Part shown: positions 48,546-60,024 of the stretch, piece after piece
Position numbering within the stretch: the stretch's first letter is position 1
Layout: the number at the start of each line of letters is the position of its first letter
NCBI RefSeq assembly: GCF_029867415.1
Contig: NC_081185.1
Span: forward strand, 123,570,920-123,634,919
Length of the DNA: 64,000 bases
Source: Vicia villosa
Lineage: Eukaryota > Streptophyta > Magnoliopsida > Fabales > Fabaceae
Direction of reading: 5' to 3'
The notes under the pieces: model-generated
Told to the model about the DNA's origin: nothing
Databases searched by the model: none
Seen by the model: the letters and a program-made list of their open reading frames with translations, nothing else
Position numbers and translations under genes: made by a program

Positions 48546-49868
48546 GTTCCTTATTATTATTAATACCGTAAAAAGAAAACTACCAAATTAAAAAACAATA
48601 CATGATGGAACCTTATAATCTAAATTCTAAGTGATAGTGTGAATTGTTCTGTTGACACGTACTCTTCATGCATCTTTTAGTCACCGAAAATTCCAATATG
48701 ACACGTTATTGAAATTTGGAAAAGTTTATAAAAATAAAACTGTCATCCTTTTCTCTTGGTAGTAGCTAGTAGGTGGTTGATAATAACAAGTTAACTAATG
48801 TCCAAGATGGAAAACCGTAAGAGTCGTAGGGAGAGGGAGAGGGAGAGGGAAAGTAATACTTTGTTTTATTTTTACAGGCGGGATAGGGAATATAATTGTT
48901 TATTTTATCTGTCGTATTTTTGTGACTGGTTATATGACTTGTTGATTTCTAGATGTTTGCCTCCTATGATAATAATTATGTTAGATTATTTGTATAAAAA
49001 AGGTGATTTTTTTATCTATTCACAAGTTTTATTAATTTTAAATATTTTAAAATAAATTATTATAAAAAATGACATGACATTTGATAATTAAATGATGAGT
49101 AAATATCTAACAAAATTCTAGAAGTATTTAAAAAGAGAAAGTTATTGTTTTCGTTTGGGGATAACATCAAATAAAGTATTTTTATTTTTCAATATAACAA
49201 ATATAAACACACCCCGTCCTTATAATTTCAATTTCATTTATACTACTTGATTTCATATTATAATTAAAATTTATTTCTAAATTTATTAAATAATTATATA
49301 AATTAGATACATGAATTTCATATTATAATTAAAATTCATTTTTTAAATTTATTAAATAATTATATAAATTAGATATATAAATTATTTAATAAACTTAAAA
49401 AATAAAGTGTGCTTATAATATGAGATAGAGGGAATAGTTCTATGGAATTGACCCACCTTATTTATTCATTTAGGAGATGTATGGATTAAATTTTAAAGAT
49501 TACCTCTTATTTTAAGAGGGTGCTCTTTCACTCCAATAACAATTTAAAAATGTTTCTAAAATTTGGAAATATTTTTGAATATGCATTCCAAATACGCTAA
49601 ATTTATTGATGCTTAAAAAAAAGTCAGAAGTATATTTTCATAGGGTTTGTTTTAACTATCTGGATATTCACATAATGAAAGAAAGTACTAGCGGATTGAA
49701 AGAAATAATCTTCCATCTAAAATTAGTAAAATAAGACTTGGTTAATCTAATACTCTTGTTCGTTCTTATTTAATAAATTTGGGCAAGAGCTCTTTTAAAA
49801 ATAAAATAAATTTGATATCAACCTCTTAAAAGATAATTAACTCTCAATTTAAAGCATCATGAAGAAGA
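48546..49868. other. Intergenic, no gene seen
   Basis: AT-rich, with a (GAGAGG)n run at about 48826-48850. A duplicated AT-rich segment near 49255-49385 repeats TTATAATTAAAATTCATT and TAAATAATTATATAAATTAGATA. The ORF at 48798-49055 shows no family resemblance. Confidence 0.4.
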
Positions 49869-49903
49869 CTAGTAGCTCAAAACATGCATGGTTGCGTCCC
49901 AAT
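49869..49903 (-). pseudogene. Displaced downstream part of the 60-kb copia
   Basis: The minus strand reads HWDATMHVLSY, the conserved copia block between reverse transcriptase and RNase H. It continues the fragment that ends at 60025 (LSEFMQETR), separated by the nested insertion. Copia similarity stops within about 35-40 bases. Confidence 0.75.
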
Positions 49904-52077
49904 GTTCCTAATAGACATGACAACAAAATTCATATCCGCAGATTCCCACCCGAACCCGTCCGAAGTTGACGGGAAAAATCTGTTTTGACTGGGTTTAGGT
50001 TTTTTCCGATTACAAAATATGGAGACGGGTCGGATAATGGGGACACTAGTACCCACCCCGAACCCGTCTCGTTTATTTTAGGGTTAATACCTATTTTTCC
50101 CCCTGCCATATAGGTGACATTTGAAAAACCCCCCTGCAAAAAAAAAGTTGCAAGAATTTCCCTAACATTTCAAGATTCTCTCATTTTAAACCTTCGTCAG
50201 ATCCAGTCATCCAAAAAGCTTACGTGGCATGTATTTTTTTGATTTTTTTAATTTTTTTCGTTAACTACAAGAAATCTTTGAAATAGCCAGGGGATTTAGC
50301 CAGGGGTATACCTTCACGCAAAAAAATAACGTTGCTTGGGGTTAAGCCCCTCGCAAAACACAATTTAAAAACAAATACGCATACCTAGGGGAGACCCCTT
50401 GCAAATAGGAGAAGAGGGAAATTTTGATTTTGAAAATTTGCATTGCGAGGGGATACCCCAAGCAAAGTAAAGTGGCGCCAAAAATAAAATTCATTCTGCA
50501 GCTAGTACAGCATTTAGCGAGGGGATAACCCCAAGGAAAAAAAAGTACAGATTTTAGCGAGGGGTAGCCCCTCGGAAAAAAGACAGTACTGTCTCATTAA
50601 CTGGCGCAAACAGACTGCGCGTGCAGTCTCTATTTTCAAGGTGAAATTTGCGAGGGGTCCCCCCACGCCCCCTTTGACCGTTTTATTTCCGTGGGGCAGC
50701 CCCTCGCTGATGTCTGACCCCATGTGCACGCATTTACTTCATCTTCTCTGTTTCCGAACGTTACCCATTTTAAACCTACATATTTATCTTCTTCTTCCTT
50801 TAACCAAAATACCCATTCATCTCAACTTCCTCACAACCCCATTCATCTCAAATCTCATTCATCTCAACCAACAACACCATAATTTGAAGGTAAAATTTCT
50901 CCTCTACTTCCTCTAAGTAATATTATACATTCTTTTTTATTTAAAATATAATCTAATTTTGTTTTTTTTATACAACAATTGATTTATAGAAGACAAAATC
51001 TTGGAAGAAAGATCTTATAATTTGAAGGGAATCTTCAGGCTATAGGTTATCTTCAATTAAGGTACACATATAAAATTTTTGAAATTTTTTTATATGTGTT
51101 TATGATGGAAGTGTTTATATATATATGTGTTTAGATTTTTTTATATGTGTTTATATTTTTTTATATGTGTTTATGATGTTGTTATATATAAATTTTATAT
51201 ATGTGTTTAGATTATAGTTTATATTTTTTTTTATGTGTTTAGATTTTTTTATTTAATTTTTTCGAATTTAATATCATAATTACAGTTTATTTCTTTTAAA
51301 AATAACAGATTTATTGATGTGAACAATAATATATTTGCTGATTTTTTAAATTAGTAGTTTAAATGTAGTATAATAAAATTTATGTTTAGTATTAAAAATA
51401 AGATTATGTTTGGTATATTTTTATATGTGTTAGTAAATATTATAATCTTTATTTACAAAACAGTATTTATATATTAAATAAAAAAATACGATTTTTATAT
51501 ATTATACAAATATTATTTAAAAACAGTATATTTTATAAAACCAGTATATTTAAAAAAACGATTTTTATATATTATAAAAATATTATTTAAAAACAATATA
51601 TTTTATAAAACCAGTATATTTAAAAAAAACGATTTTTATATATTATAATTTAAAAACAGTATATTTAAAATGGTATATAATAGTTTAAAAACTGTATGTA
51701 TTAAAAAATCAGTATAATAATATAAAAATAGTATGTATTTGGAAATAGTATGCATTAAAAACAATAAGTATTTAAAAAAACAGTATAAAAAATTTGTATA
51801 GTTAGTATTATTATATCAAAAAAATAGTTTGTAAATTTTGTACTTTTGAAATTAAAATTATATTTGATAGTTTATTATATTTAATATATATTTGATAATT
51901 TATTGTATGTTTTAAAAACAAAATTTTTTTTTAGAAACAAATATTTTTAGGACTAAAAACAAGTATATAGTTTATATATGTTTAGAAAAAGACAAATATT
52001 GAATATAATTTTATTGTATGTAATAAAAAATAGTATATACAAACAATATATTTATTAAAACGGTATATAAATAAATA

Positions 52078-52078
<1 letters not shown>

Positions 52079-52169
<91 letters not shown>
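52079..52169. repeat. (TA)n microsatellite
   Basis: About 45 uninterrupted TA units inside the CACTA element; shorter TA runs occur at about 52651-52675 and 52700-52722. Confidence 0.95.
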
Positions 52170-52172
<3 letters not shown>

Positions 52173-52309
52173 TATATCTCACAAATTTGTGTGCTTTTGT
52201 GTATATATATAGTTTAAAAGCATGTATGTATGTTTATGACTAAAAACAAGTAAATATATTTTAAAAACAAATATTTTTTTAGGACTAAAAACAAGTATAT
52301 AGTTTATAT

Positions 52310-52483
52310 ATGAGGAGGCAGACACAGGAATATCAAGAAGCAATGCGAATTGCAAATGAGCGGTCACAAAGGTTTGATCAGTTTTTTGCTTCACAAAATA
52401 TGAGTGGTGGTGGATTTGGAGGAACTAGTGGATATGGAGGAGCTGATGAAGAAGAGGAGGAACAAGATGGGGGGAATAATTAA
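52310..52483 (+). pseudogene. C-terminal remnant of plant En/Spm transposase-like protein
   Basis: A 57-codon ORF, ATG 52310 to TAA 52481-52483: MRRQTQEYQEAMRIANERS, then FDQFFASQNM, a Gly-rich stretch and an acidic tail (EEEEEQDGGNN). This charged-helix, Gly-rich, acidic layout resembles the C-terminal exon of plant Ptta/En/Spm transposase-associated proteins. It is the only coding trace in the CACTA element. Family assignment is inference from context and composition. Confidence 0.5.
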
Positions 52484-52653
52484 ATTTACATATTTAAGTT
52501 TATTTTAATTTGTATTGAACAATTTGTGTTAATTATTTTGAACTTATTTTTAAATATTATTGTAATTTTGTATGGAGTTTAATTTTTAATATATTTGCTT
52601 AAATATTAATTATTATATGTATTATAATAATTTTGTTTTAATTTAAATTATTA

Positions 52654-52684
<31 letters not shown>

Positions 52685-53220
52685 AAATTATATTATAATT
52701 ATATATATATATATATATATATATTATTATGTACGACGTTGAAAACTATTTTTTTTTAAATATAAACAATTTGCGAGGGGCTAGTCCCCAAGCAAAAAAA
52801 TTTATCCTGCATTTTGCGAGGGGCTAATCCCCAAGCAAAATATCTGACGCAGTCTGCCCATGTGCAGACTGCTAGCTGGTGCCTATTGCTGTAGCCTGCA
52901 GAGCAGATTTTTGAGTTTGCATTTAGCGAGAGGGGTAACCCCTGGCAAATTAGCGAAGTGTTTATCCCCTCGGTAATGGATTTGCGACCCCCTGTTTTGC
53001 TAGGGAAGCTGTCCCCTCGCAAATTGTGCATTTGTGAGGGGTTTTTGCCTTTAGTGAGGGGTTTAACCCCTGGCAAAATGCAGTATTTCTTGTAGTGGTT
53101 GACTAGATAGCCCATGTGGCTTTTTATATTATTTATTTATTATTTTTATTGCCAAGTAAGCATTTTTTATTATATAAATTTTTAGTTTATATTATAAAGC
53201 ATGTTAATGCCTAAAAAATA

Positions 53221-53287
53221 GTCTTTGGTGGGAGTTGAACCCACACTATCAGTTTACCAACACAAGAGCTAAAACTGTTAGGCCACT
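53221..53287 (-). other. tRNA-like segment with Pol III B box at MULE left TIR inner end
   Basis: The minus strand has TAGCTCTTGTGTTGGT (A-box-like) followed by GTGGGTTCAACTCCCAC, a perfect 5-bp T-arm hairpin containing the B box GGTTCAACTCC (53231-53241). No convincing acceptor stem, so not called as a tRNA gene. Confidence 0.4.
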
Positions 53288-53859
53288 TAATTTAACTTGT
53301 CATTTTAGTGTTTCGAATAGATCTTATAATATTCTCTTACAGTAAGTTTACTTCATTCTATTTAATATTCTCTTATGTTTTTTTAAAAATATTTTTTTTA
53401 ATTATAGTTTTAAATTGTATTCGTTTAAATATGTAAATAAATAATTAAAACGTATTAAATTAAATAAAATATATTTAAATATTAAATAAAAACATGCGTT
53501 TTATTTATAAATTAAAAATGTATTAAAATAGTTTTTATTTAATATTTAAAGTTATTAAACAAATACAATTAAAACGTATTAAATTAAATAAATTGTATTT
53601 AAATATTAAATAAAAACATGTGTTTTAATTATAAAATAAAAATGTATTAAAATATTAATATAATTAGTTAATATGTATTAATATAATTATTTTAATTTAT
53701 TTTTAATTTATTTAAATAGCTACAGTATTGGTTTTGTAATTTAACTAAATATGTATTAATAACGTTAACTATTAACTAATAATTATTAATTTAAATATTA
53801 ACTATTAACTAATATATTACTTTATAATGTAAATATATATAAACGTAAATATTATTATT

Positions 53860-53863
<4 letters not shown>

Positions 53864-53916
<53 letters not shown>
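53864..53916. repeat. (TA)n microsatellite
   Basis: About 26 TA units in the interior of the MULE. Confidence 0.9.
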
Positions 53917-53919
<3 letters not shown>

Positions 53920-54261
53920 TATAAAACGTAAATATTATTATTTATTATATATATAGTAAATATTTATTATTTATATATATAGTATATATATTATTATTAT
54001 TATTTAACGTAAATATATTAACGTAAGTATATATATATATAGTAAATATTTAACGTGAGTATAGTATATATATTATTATATATATATAACGTAAGTATAG
54101 TATATATATTATTATATATATATAACGTAAGTATAGTATATATATTGTTATATATATATATAACATAAAATATAGTTGTATATAATTAGTAATTAAATGC
54201 AAATATTTAGTTGATACTGTAAGAACAATTAAATGTAAATATATAACAACTTGAAACATCC

Positions 54262-54325
54262 AACCTAGTGTTCAGGTGCTGCACGCCTTAAGGTGAAGGG
54301 TGTGGGTTCAACTCCCACCAATGAC
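54262..54325 (+). other. tRNA-like segment with Pol III B box at MULE right TIR inner end
   Basis: GTGTGGGTTCAACTCCCACC (B box 54305-54315) is the mirror copy of the left T-arm. The upstream body (AGTGTTCAGGTGCTGCACGC) differs from the left copy. No full cloverleaf is evident. Confidence 0.4.
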
Positions 54326-54931
54326 CATTTTTTAGGCATTAACATGCTTTATAATATAAACTAAAAATTTATATAATAAAAAATGCTTACTTGGCAATAA
54401 AAATAATAAATAAATAATATAAAAAGCCACATGGGCTATCTAGTAAATGAAAAAAATTAAAAAAATCAAAAAAATACATGCCACATAAGCTTTTTGGATG
54501 ACTGGATCTGACGAAGGTTTAAAATGAGAGAATCTTGAAATGTTAGGGAAATTCTTGCAACTTTTTTTTTTGCAGGGGGGTTTTTCAAATGTCGCCTATA
54601 TGGCAGGGGGGAAAATAGGTATTAACCCTTTATTTTATTATACACATTATTATTTATTTTTGATAAATTAGAATATTAAATATGTGGTCAATGTTTTAAT
54701 AATTTGATTTGTATTTATTATTTAAAATATTTGAAATGTATCTATAGAATATTTTGAGATTATTTTATTTTATCATTTATAATGTAATTTGATTTTGAAA
54801 AAAATAAATATTTCAATTAAAAAAATTGATTTTACTAAATGGATGGTGGCGGGGCGGGGATACCTGAACCCGTTTGGGACGGGTTAGGGTTTTAATTCTT
54901 CATCCCCGTTTGGATTTGGGGCGGAGAACGG

Positions 54932-55431
54932 TGTGAGATATTGGATCGAACTCTAGTATGGCCGAAGGGTAGCTTCTTGGTTCGACAGTTCGACAGAGTT
55001 AAGCATGAAGTCGAAGGTTGTTCACATGCTGGTGTCGAAGTGTGCATGCTGTAGTCGAAGATGGGTCTAGCATGCAGATGTCAAAGATGCTAGGGTTGTT
55101 AGCATGTTAAATTAGGTTTTAGTGTTTAAACCCTAATTTGTTAAGTTAGCTTGTGTATTAAGTTGGCTTGTGTAATGGGCCTTGCTGAAAATGCCCATTA
55201 GTTAGTATGTTAGGTTTTATTATAAATAGCATACTAGTCTCTCATCATTGCTAAGCTGCAAATCCTAATTTAGGGTGAGAGAGGTTATTTGTTATTCTTG
55301 TAAACTTGTAATCTTGTTTTAAGAGAAAGTAAAAGAATAGCAGTTTATAACCAATTCTTGTGTTCCTCTTCTTCCTTGTCCTTTATTCTTCCCTTGCATT
55401 ATACTTTGTTCTTGGTATTGAATTCACAACA
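54932..55431 (+). repeat. 5' LTR of the copia element
   Basis: 500 bases, TG...CA. A TATA box (TATAAATA) lies at 55221-55228, a plausible promoter for the element's transcript. Confidence 0.93.
55221..55228 (+). promoter_or_regulatory. TATA box in 5' LTR
   Basis: TATAAATA, repeated in the 3' LTR at 59747-59754; the only clear TATA motif associated with the copia transcript. Confidence 0.6.
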
Positions 55432-55452
55432 AATTGGTGCGGTGAGCGTGGA
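55432..55452 (+). other. Primer-binding-site position, atypical sequence
   Basis: Directly after the LTR, AATTGGTGCGGTGAGCG replaces the usual TGGTATCAGAGC. TGG is shared but the rest differs, so another tRNA or a diverged site is implied. Confidence 0.5.
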
Positions 55453-55456
55453 GAAG

Positions 55457-58400
55457 ATGCCTTCAACAAAGTATGAGATTGAAAAGTTCACCGGAGTGAA
55501 TGATTTCGGTCTATGGCGCTTGAAGATGAAAGCCCTACTGGTTCAGCAGGGTTGTTTGGAAGCGTTGAAGGGAGAGGCAGCCATGAATGCAGAATTGACG
55601 GTAGCGGAGAAGACGAATATGATCGAGAAAGCACACAACGCAATTTTGTCGAGCCTTGGTGATAAGGTTCTCCGGCAGGTATCATAGGAGACGACGGCAT
55701 CAGGGTTATGGGTGAAACTTGAAAGTTTGTATATGACCAAATCCCTGGTAAATCGACTCTACATGAAGCAAACTTTGTATTCATTCAAGATGGTTGAAGA
55801 CAAAGTGTTGGCTGAGCAGTTGGATATGTTCAACAAGCTGATTCTTGATCTTGAAAATATTGATGTAAAGATCGATGATGAAGATCAAGCGCTGTTACTA
55901 TTGTGCGCTTTGCCTCGATCACATGCTCACTTCAAAGAAACTCTCCTATATGGAAGGGAGTCCCTGACGTTTGAAGAAGTTCAATCAGCCTTGTATTCTA
56001 AAGACTTGAATGAACGAAAGGAGCATAAACCTTCGACTGTTGGTGAAGGTTTGGCCGTTAAAGGAAAATTCTTGCGAAAGAATGGTAAGTTCGACAAGAA
56101 GGGCAAAAGCCAGTCGAAGTCCTACAGTGGCGAAGCATCTGGCATTCGATGCTATCATTGTAAGAAGGAGGGTCACACAAGAAAGGTGTGCCCTGAACGC
56201 CTGAAAGATCATGGAGGTAAGGATAATGGCAATGCAACCATTGTTCAAGATGATTTTGAATCATCTGATGTTCTTGTGGTTTCAAGCAGTGACTCGAGAA
56301 GAGAGTGGATTATGAATTCAGGTTGCACTTGGCACATGACTCCAAATAAAGACTTGTTCGAGGAACTATGTGATCAAGATGGTGGATCAGTATTGCTGGG
56401 AAACAACAAGGCTTGCAAGATTGCAGGTGTTGGATCTGTGAGATTCAAGCTCCATGATGAGTCAATAAGGTTGTTGACTGAAGTCAGGTATGTTCCTGAC
56501 TTGAAGAGAAATCTGCTTTCTCTTGGTGAATTCGACAAGAAAGGATATGTTTTTCAAGGAGAGAAAAGTATCCTAAAAGTCATGAAGGAGTCGAAAGAAG
56601 TCTTGAGAGGCGTGAAGAACAAGGCTTGTATACCCTTGATGCTGAAGTTGTAAGTGGTTCGACAAATGTTGCATCTACGAAACCGTTGTCGAAGACAGAA
56701 ATCTGGCACATGAGATTGGGCCATGTCAGTGAAAGGGGTCTGGTCGAATTAGGGAAACAAAATCTGCTTGGTGGAGACAAAGTCGAAAAGCTGAAGTTTT
56801 GTGAACCCTGTGTACTTGGAAAATCTTTCAGAGTGAAGTTCAACAAAGGCAAACAAAGAACACATGGATCCCTTGATTACATCCATGCTGATCTTTGGGG
56901 GCCTGAAAGGTGTCCATCACATTCAGGAGCAAGGTATTTTCTATCCATAGTAGATGATTATTCCAGAAAATTATGGGTATTCATCCAGAAGACTAAGGAT
57001 GAAACTTTTGAGAATTTCAAAAGTTGGAAGACTCTGGTAGAAAATCAGACTGGCAGGAAGGTTAAGAGGTTGAGAACCGACAATGGCCTTGAATTTTGCA
57101 ATGAGGCATTCGACAGTTTTTGTGCGGCCTCTGGTATTGCAAGACATAGAACTACTGTAGGTACTCCACAACAAAATGGTTTGGCTGAAAGGTTTAATCG
57201 AACTATTTTGGAGAGAGTCAGATGCATGTTGACTAGTGCGGGGTTAAAGAAGGTGTTCTGGGCTAAGGCTGTTTCGATAGCAACATATCTGATAAACAGA
57301 TGTCGTTCGACAATGTTAGATATGAAGACACCTGAAGAAGTTTGGTCGGGACATCCACCAGATCTCGACAAACTGAGAGTATTTGGCTGCGTAGCCTATG
57401 CTCACATTAGGCAAGACAAGGTCAAACCTAGAGCTCTAAAATGCATGTTCATGGGATACCCTGAAGGAGTCAAAGCTTACAGGCTATGGTGCCTAGAGCC
57501 AGGTCATAGGAGGTGTATCACCAGTCGAGATGTAGTTTTCAATGAAGCTGAAATGGCTTTTAAGAAAACTGATGATGTTGGTCGAAGTACAGAAACATCT
57601 GACGAAGAGCTGGAACAGGTAGAGATTCCTGTTGAGGTGGAGCATGTTGATGCTGAATTGCATTTCCCAGAAGAAGTCGAAGAAGAAGCAGAAGATGCTG
57701 AAGTTGAGGAAACTAACGATGACTACCTATTGTCGAGAGATAGGTCGAGAAGAGTCATCAAGCCACCTCAGAGACTTGGATATGCAGATCTTATAGCTTA
57801 TGCCTTAATCTCTGCAAGTGAGGTTCTAGACGAAGAACCTAGAGACTATAAGGAAGTTTTGAGGAGTCGAAATAAGAATGAATGGCTGAAGGCCATGGAT
57901 GTTGAGATGAAATCTCTTCATGATAATCACACTTGGGAACTGATCAAGAAACCTGCTGGGGCAAGGTTAGTCAGCTGTAAATGGATTTTCAAAGTTAAGG
58001 AAGGAATCGAAGGAGTGACGTCGAAAAGATACAAGACAAGGTTAGTTGTAAGGGGTTTCACTCATAAAGAAGGTGTCGACTTCAATGATGTGTTTTCTCC
58101 TGTTGTGAAGCATAGGTCCATTCGAATGTTGCTTGCCATGGTGGCACAGTTCGATCTTGAATTGGAACAGATGGATGTGAAGACTGCGTTCTTGTATGGT
58201 GATCTACATGAAACGATCCTGATGAGGCAACCTGAAGGGTATGTTGAAAAGGGGAAGGAAGATTATGTGTGCAAGCTAAAGAGACCTTTATATGGGCTAA
58301 AACAATCTCCTCGATAGTGGAATAGGAGATTCGACAAGTTCATGGCACGCATAAGTTTCATTAGAAGTCAGTTCGACCACTGCGTTTACTTCAGATTTTG

Positions 58401-59414
58401 ACCTGGTAATTCATTTGTTATTCTGTTGCTTTATGTGGATGATATTCTCATAGCAAGCAACAATGTTGAAGATGTGACGAGGGTGAAGGCTGAACTCAAT
58501 AAGGAGTTCGATATGAAGGATCTGGGAGCTGCTTCCAAGATTCTTGGAATTGACATTCAAAGAGATAGAAAAAATCGAAGTTATGCTTATCTCAAGAGGC
58601 ATATCTACGGAAGATTCTCGAAAAGTTTGGTATGTCGAATTTGAAGCCAGTTGTGACTCCAACAAACCCTCAATTCAAGCTGAGTATTGATCAGTGTCCC
58701 AGTACTAATGTTGAAAGAGCCTATATGAATAGCATTCTGTATACTAATATAGTTGGTTCTTTGATGTATGCTATGGTCTGTACTAGACCCGACATAGCAT
58801 ATGCAGTAAGTCTTGTAAGCAGGTACATGGCGAATCCTGGAAAGGCTCACTGGCAAGCATTGAAGTGGATTTTAAGGTACATAAATGGGTCTCTGAATAG
58901 AGTCCTAATTTATGGAGGATCCTTAGGTGAAGATAGTAAAGCAGTAATCGATGGATATGTCGACTCTGATTATGCAAGTTGTATGGATTTCAGAAAATCT
59001 ATTTCTGGATATGTTTTCACTATGTTTGGCACAACAATTAGTTGGAAAGCAACACTTAAGAAGGTTGTTGCTCTATCAACCACTGAAGCGGAGTATATTG
59101 CCTTAACTGAAGCTGTGAAAGAAGCATTGTGGCTTGAAGGTTTTGCAAAGGAGCTGAAACTTCAAGGTCAAGGTATCACTGTTAAATGTGATAGTCAAAG
59201 TGCAATACACCTGTCGAAGAATTCAGCCTATCATGAGCGAACTAAGCACATTGATGTGAGGCTGCATTTTGTCAGAGGAGTAATCGAGCGTGGAGAAGTC
59301 CAAGTGCTGAAGGTTTCGACTGAAGACAATGCTGCTGATATGATCACCAAGACATTGCCGAGTTGCAAGTTTTTCCACTGTATGCAGTTGATAAAACTGC
59401 ATGAAGAAAGCTAG
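55457..59414 (+). pseudogene. Broken Ty1-copia gag-pol polyprotein
   Basis: The frame starts at ATG 55457 (MPSTKYEIEKFTGVNDFG). Gag is broken by a TAG at 55685-55687; its zinc knuckle CYHCKKEGHTRKVC is at 56150-56191. The protease motif reads WIMNSGCTWHM, with Asn (56315-56317) where the catalytic Asp of DSG is expected. A frameshift lies near 56620-56640. Integrase retains HADLWGP, RTDNGLEF and QQNGLAERFN (Asp 56890, Glu 57187). Reverse transcriptase keeps YVDD at 58432-58443 but is preceded by TAG at 58315-58317 and TGA near 58397. Another frameshift lies near 58580. The rest, including RNase H ([20 protein letters not shown]), is open to TAG at 59412-59414. Not functional as read. Confidence 0.93.
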
Positions 59415-59445
59415 TTTGTTCCCTTGATGTTGTAGAGTTAGATCC

Positions 59446-59457
59446 AAGGTGGAGATT
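59446..59457 (+). other. Polypurine tract
   Basis: AAGGTGGAGATT immediately precedes the 3' LTR, the expected plus-strand primer site. Confidence 0.7.
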
Positions 59458-59957
59458 TGTGAGATATTGGATCGAACTCTAGTATGGCCGAAGGGTAGCT
59501 TCTTGGTTCGACAGTTCGACAGAGTTAAGCATGAAGTCGAAGGTTGTTCACATGCTGGTGTCGAAGTGTGCATGTTGTAGTCAAAGATGGGTCTAGCATG
59601 CAGATGTCAAAGATGCTAGGGTTGTTAGCATGTTAAATTATGTTTTAGTGTTTAAACCCTAATTTGTTAAGTTAGCTTGTGTATTAAGTTGGCTTGTGTA
59701 ATGGGCCTTGCTGAAAAAGCCCATTAGTTAGTATGTTAGGTTTTATTATAAATAGCATACTAGTCTCTCATCATTGCTAAGCTGCAAATCCTAATTTAGG
59801 GTGAGAGAGGTTATTTGTTATTCTTGTAAACTTGTAATCTTGTTTTAAGAGAAAGTAAAAGAATAGCAGTTTATAACCAATTCTTGTGTTCCTCTTCTTC
59901 CTTGTCCTTTATTCTTCCCTTGCATTATACTTTGTTCTTGGTATTGAATTCACAACA
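59458..59957 (+). repeat. 3' LTR of the copia element
   Basis: 500 bases; differs from the 5' LTR by four substitutions (C/T, G/A, G/T, T/A). Confidence 0.93.
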
Positions 59958-60024
59958 AACGAGGATTGTTTGGGGAAGGTAAAAACTGTCCTCGACCCGC
60001 CTTGTTGCCATGCCTAGTCCCTAG

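Larger units (their letters stand above)
50263..53097. mobile_element. CACTA (En/Spm) non-autonomous element
   Basis: The right end ATTTCTTGTAGTG and the left end AACTACAAGAAAT match the canonical CACTACAAGAAAT terminus (first base of the left end changed). GTT flanks both sides (50260-50262 and 53098-53100), the expected 3-bp duplication. Subterminal arrays of GCGAGGGG / CCCCTCGC-type repeats occupy 50290-50710 and 52765-53085. The uninterrupted right TIR of the host MULE shows the pre-insertion sequence. A transposase-like remnant lies at 52310. Confidence 0.93.
50081..54628. mobile_element. Mutator-like element (MULE), non-autonomous, long TIRs
   Basis: The ends are highly similar inverted repeats starting GGGTTAATACCTATTTT, flanked by a perfect 9-bp target duplication TTTATTTTA (50072-50080 and 54629-54637). 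Each TIR is about 330 bases: the right one is 54300-54628, the left one is 50081-50262 plus 53101-53245, interrupted by a CACTA element. Long TIRs with a 9-bp duplication are the MULE signature. The interior (about 53290-54240) is very AT-rich and has no transposase. Confidence 0.92.
54932..59957 (+). mobile_element. Complete Ty1-copia LTR retrotransposon, recently inserted, coding region broken
   Basis: Two 500-base LTRs (54932-55431 and 59458-59957), TGTGAG...CACAACA, differ at only four positions by eye. Flanking 5-mers are AACGG and AACGA (4 of 5). Domain order gag, protease, integrase, reverse transcriptase, RNase H fits Ty1-copia. A purine-rich tract precedes the 3' LTR. The element lies within the split hAT MITE. 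Confidence 0.95.
49912..60016. mobile_element. hAT-type MITE split by two later insertions
   Basis: Left end TAGACATGACAACAA and right end TTGTTGCCATGCCTA are inverted repeats. Flanking 8-mers GTTCCTAA (49904-49911) and GTCCCTAG (60017-60024) match at 6 of 8. Only 49912-50080, 54638-54931 and 59963-60016 belong to the MITE (about 0.5 kb); these pieces share GGACGGGTT/AACCCGTC-rich sequence. The copia frame resuming across the insertion supports the boundaries. Confidence 0.75.

Noticed and set aside
48798..49055. 85-codon ORF with Arg/Glu start
   Set aside because: Begins in a GAGAGG repeat and continues in AT-rich sequence without family resemblance.
51982..52182. ORF encoding alternating Ile-Tyr
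   Set aside because: Translation of a (TA)n microsatellite.
53221..53287. A functional tRNA gene
   Set aside because: T-arm and A-box-like parts are present but no acceptor stem pairs; kept only as tRNA-like.
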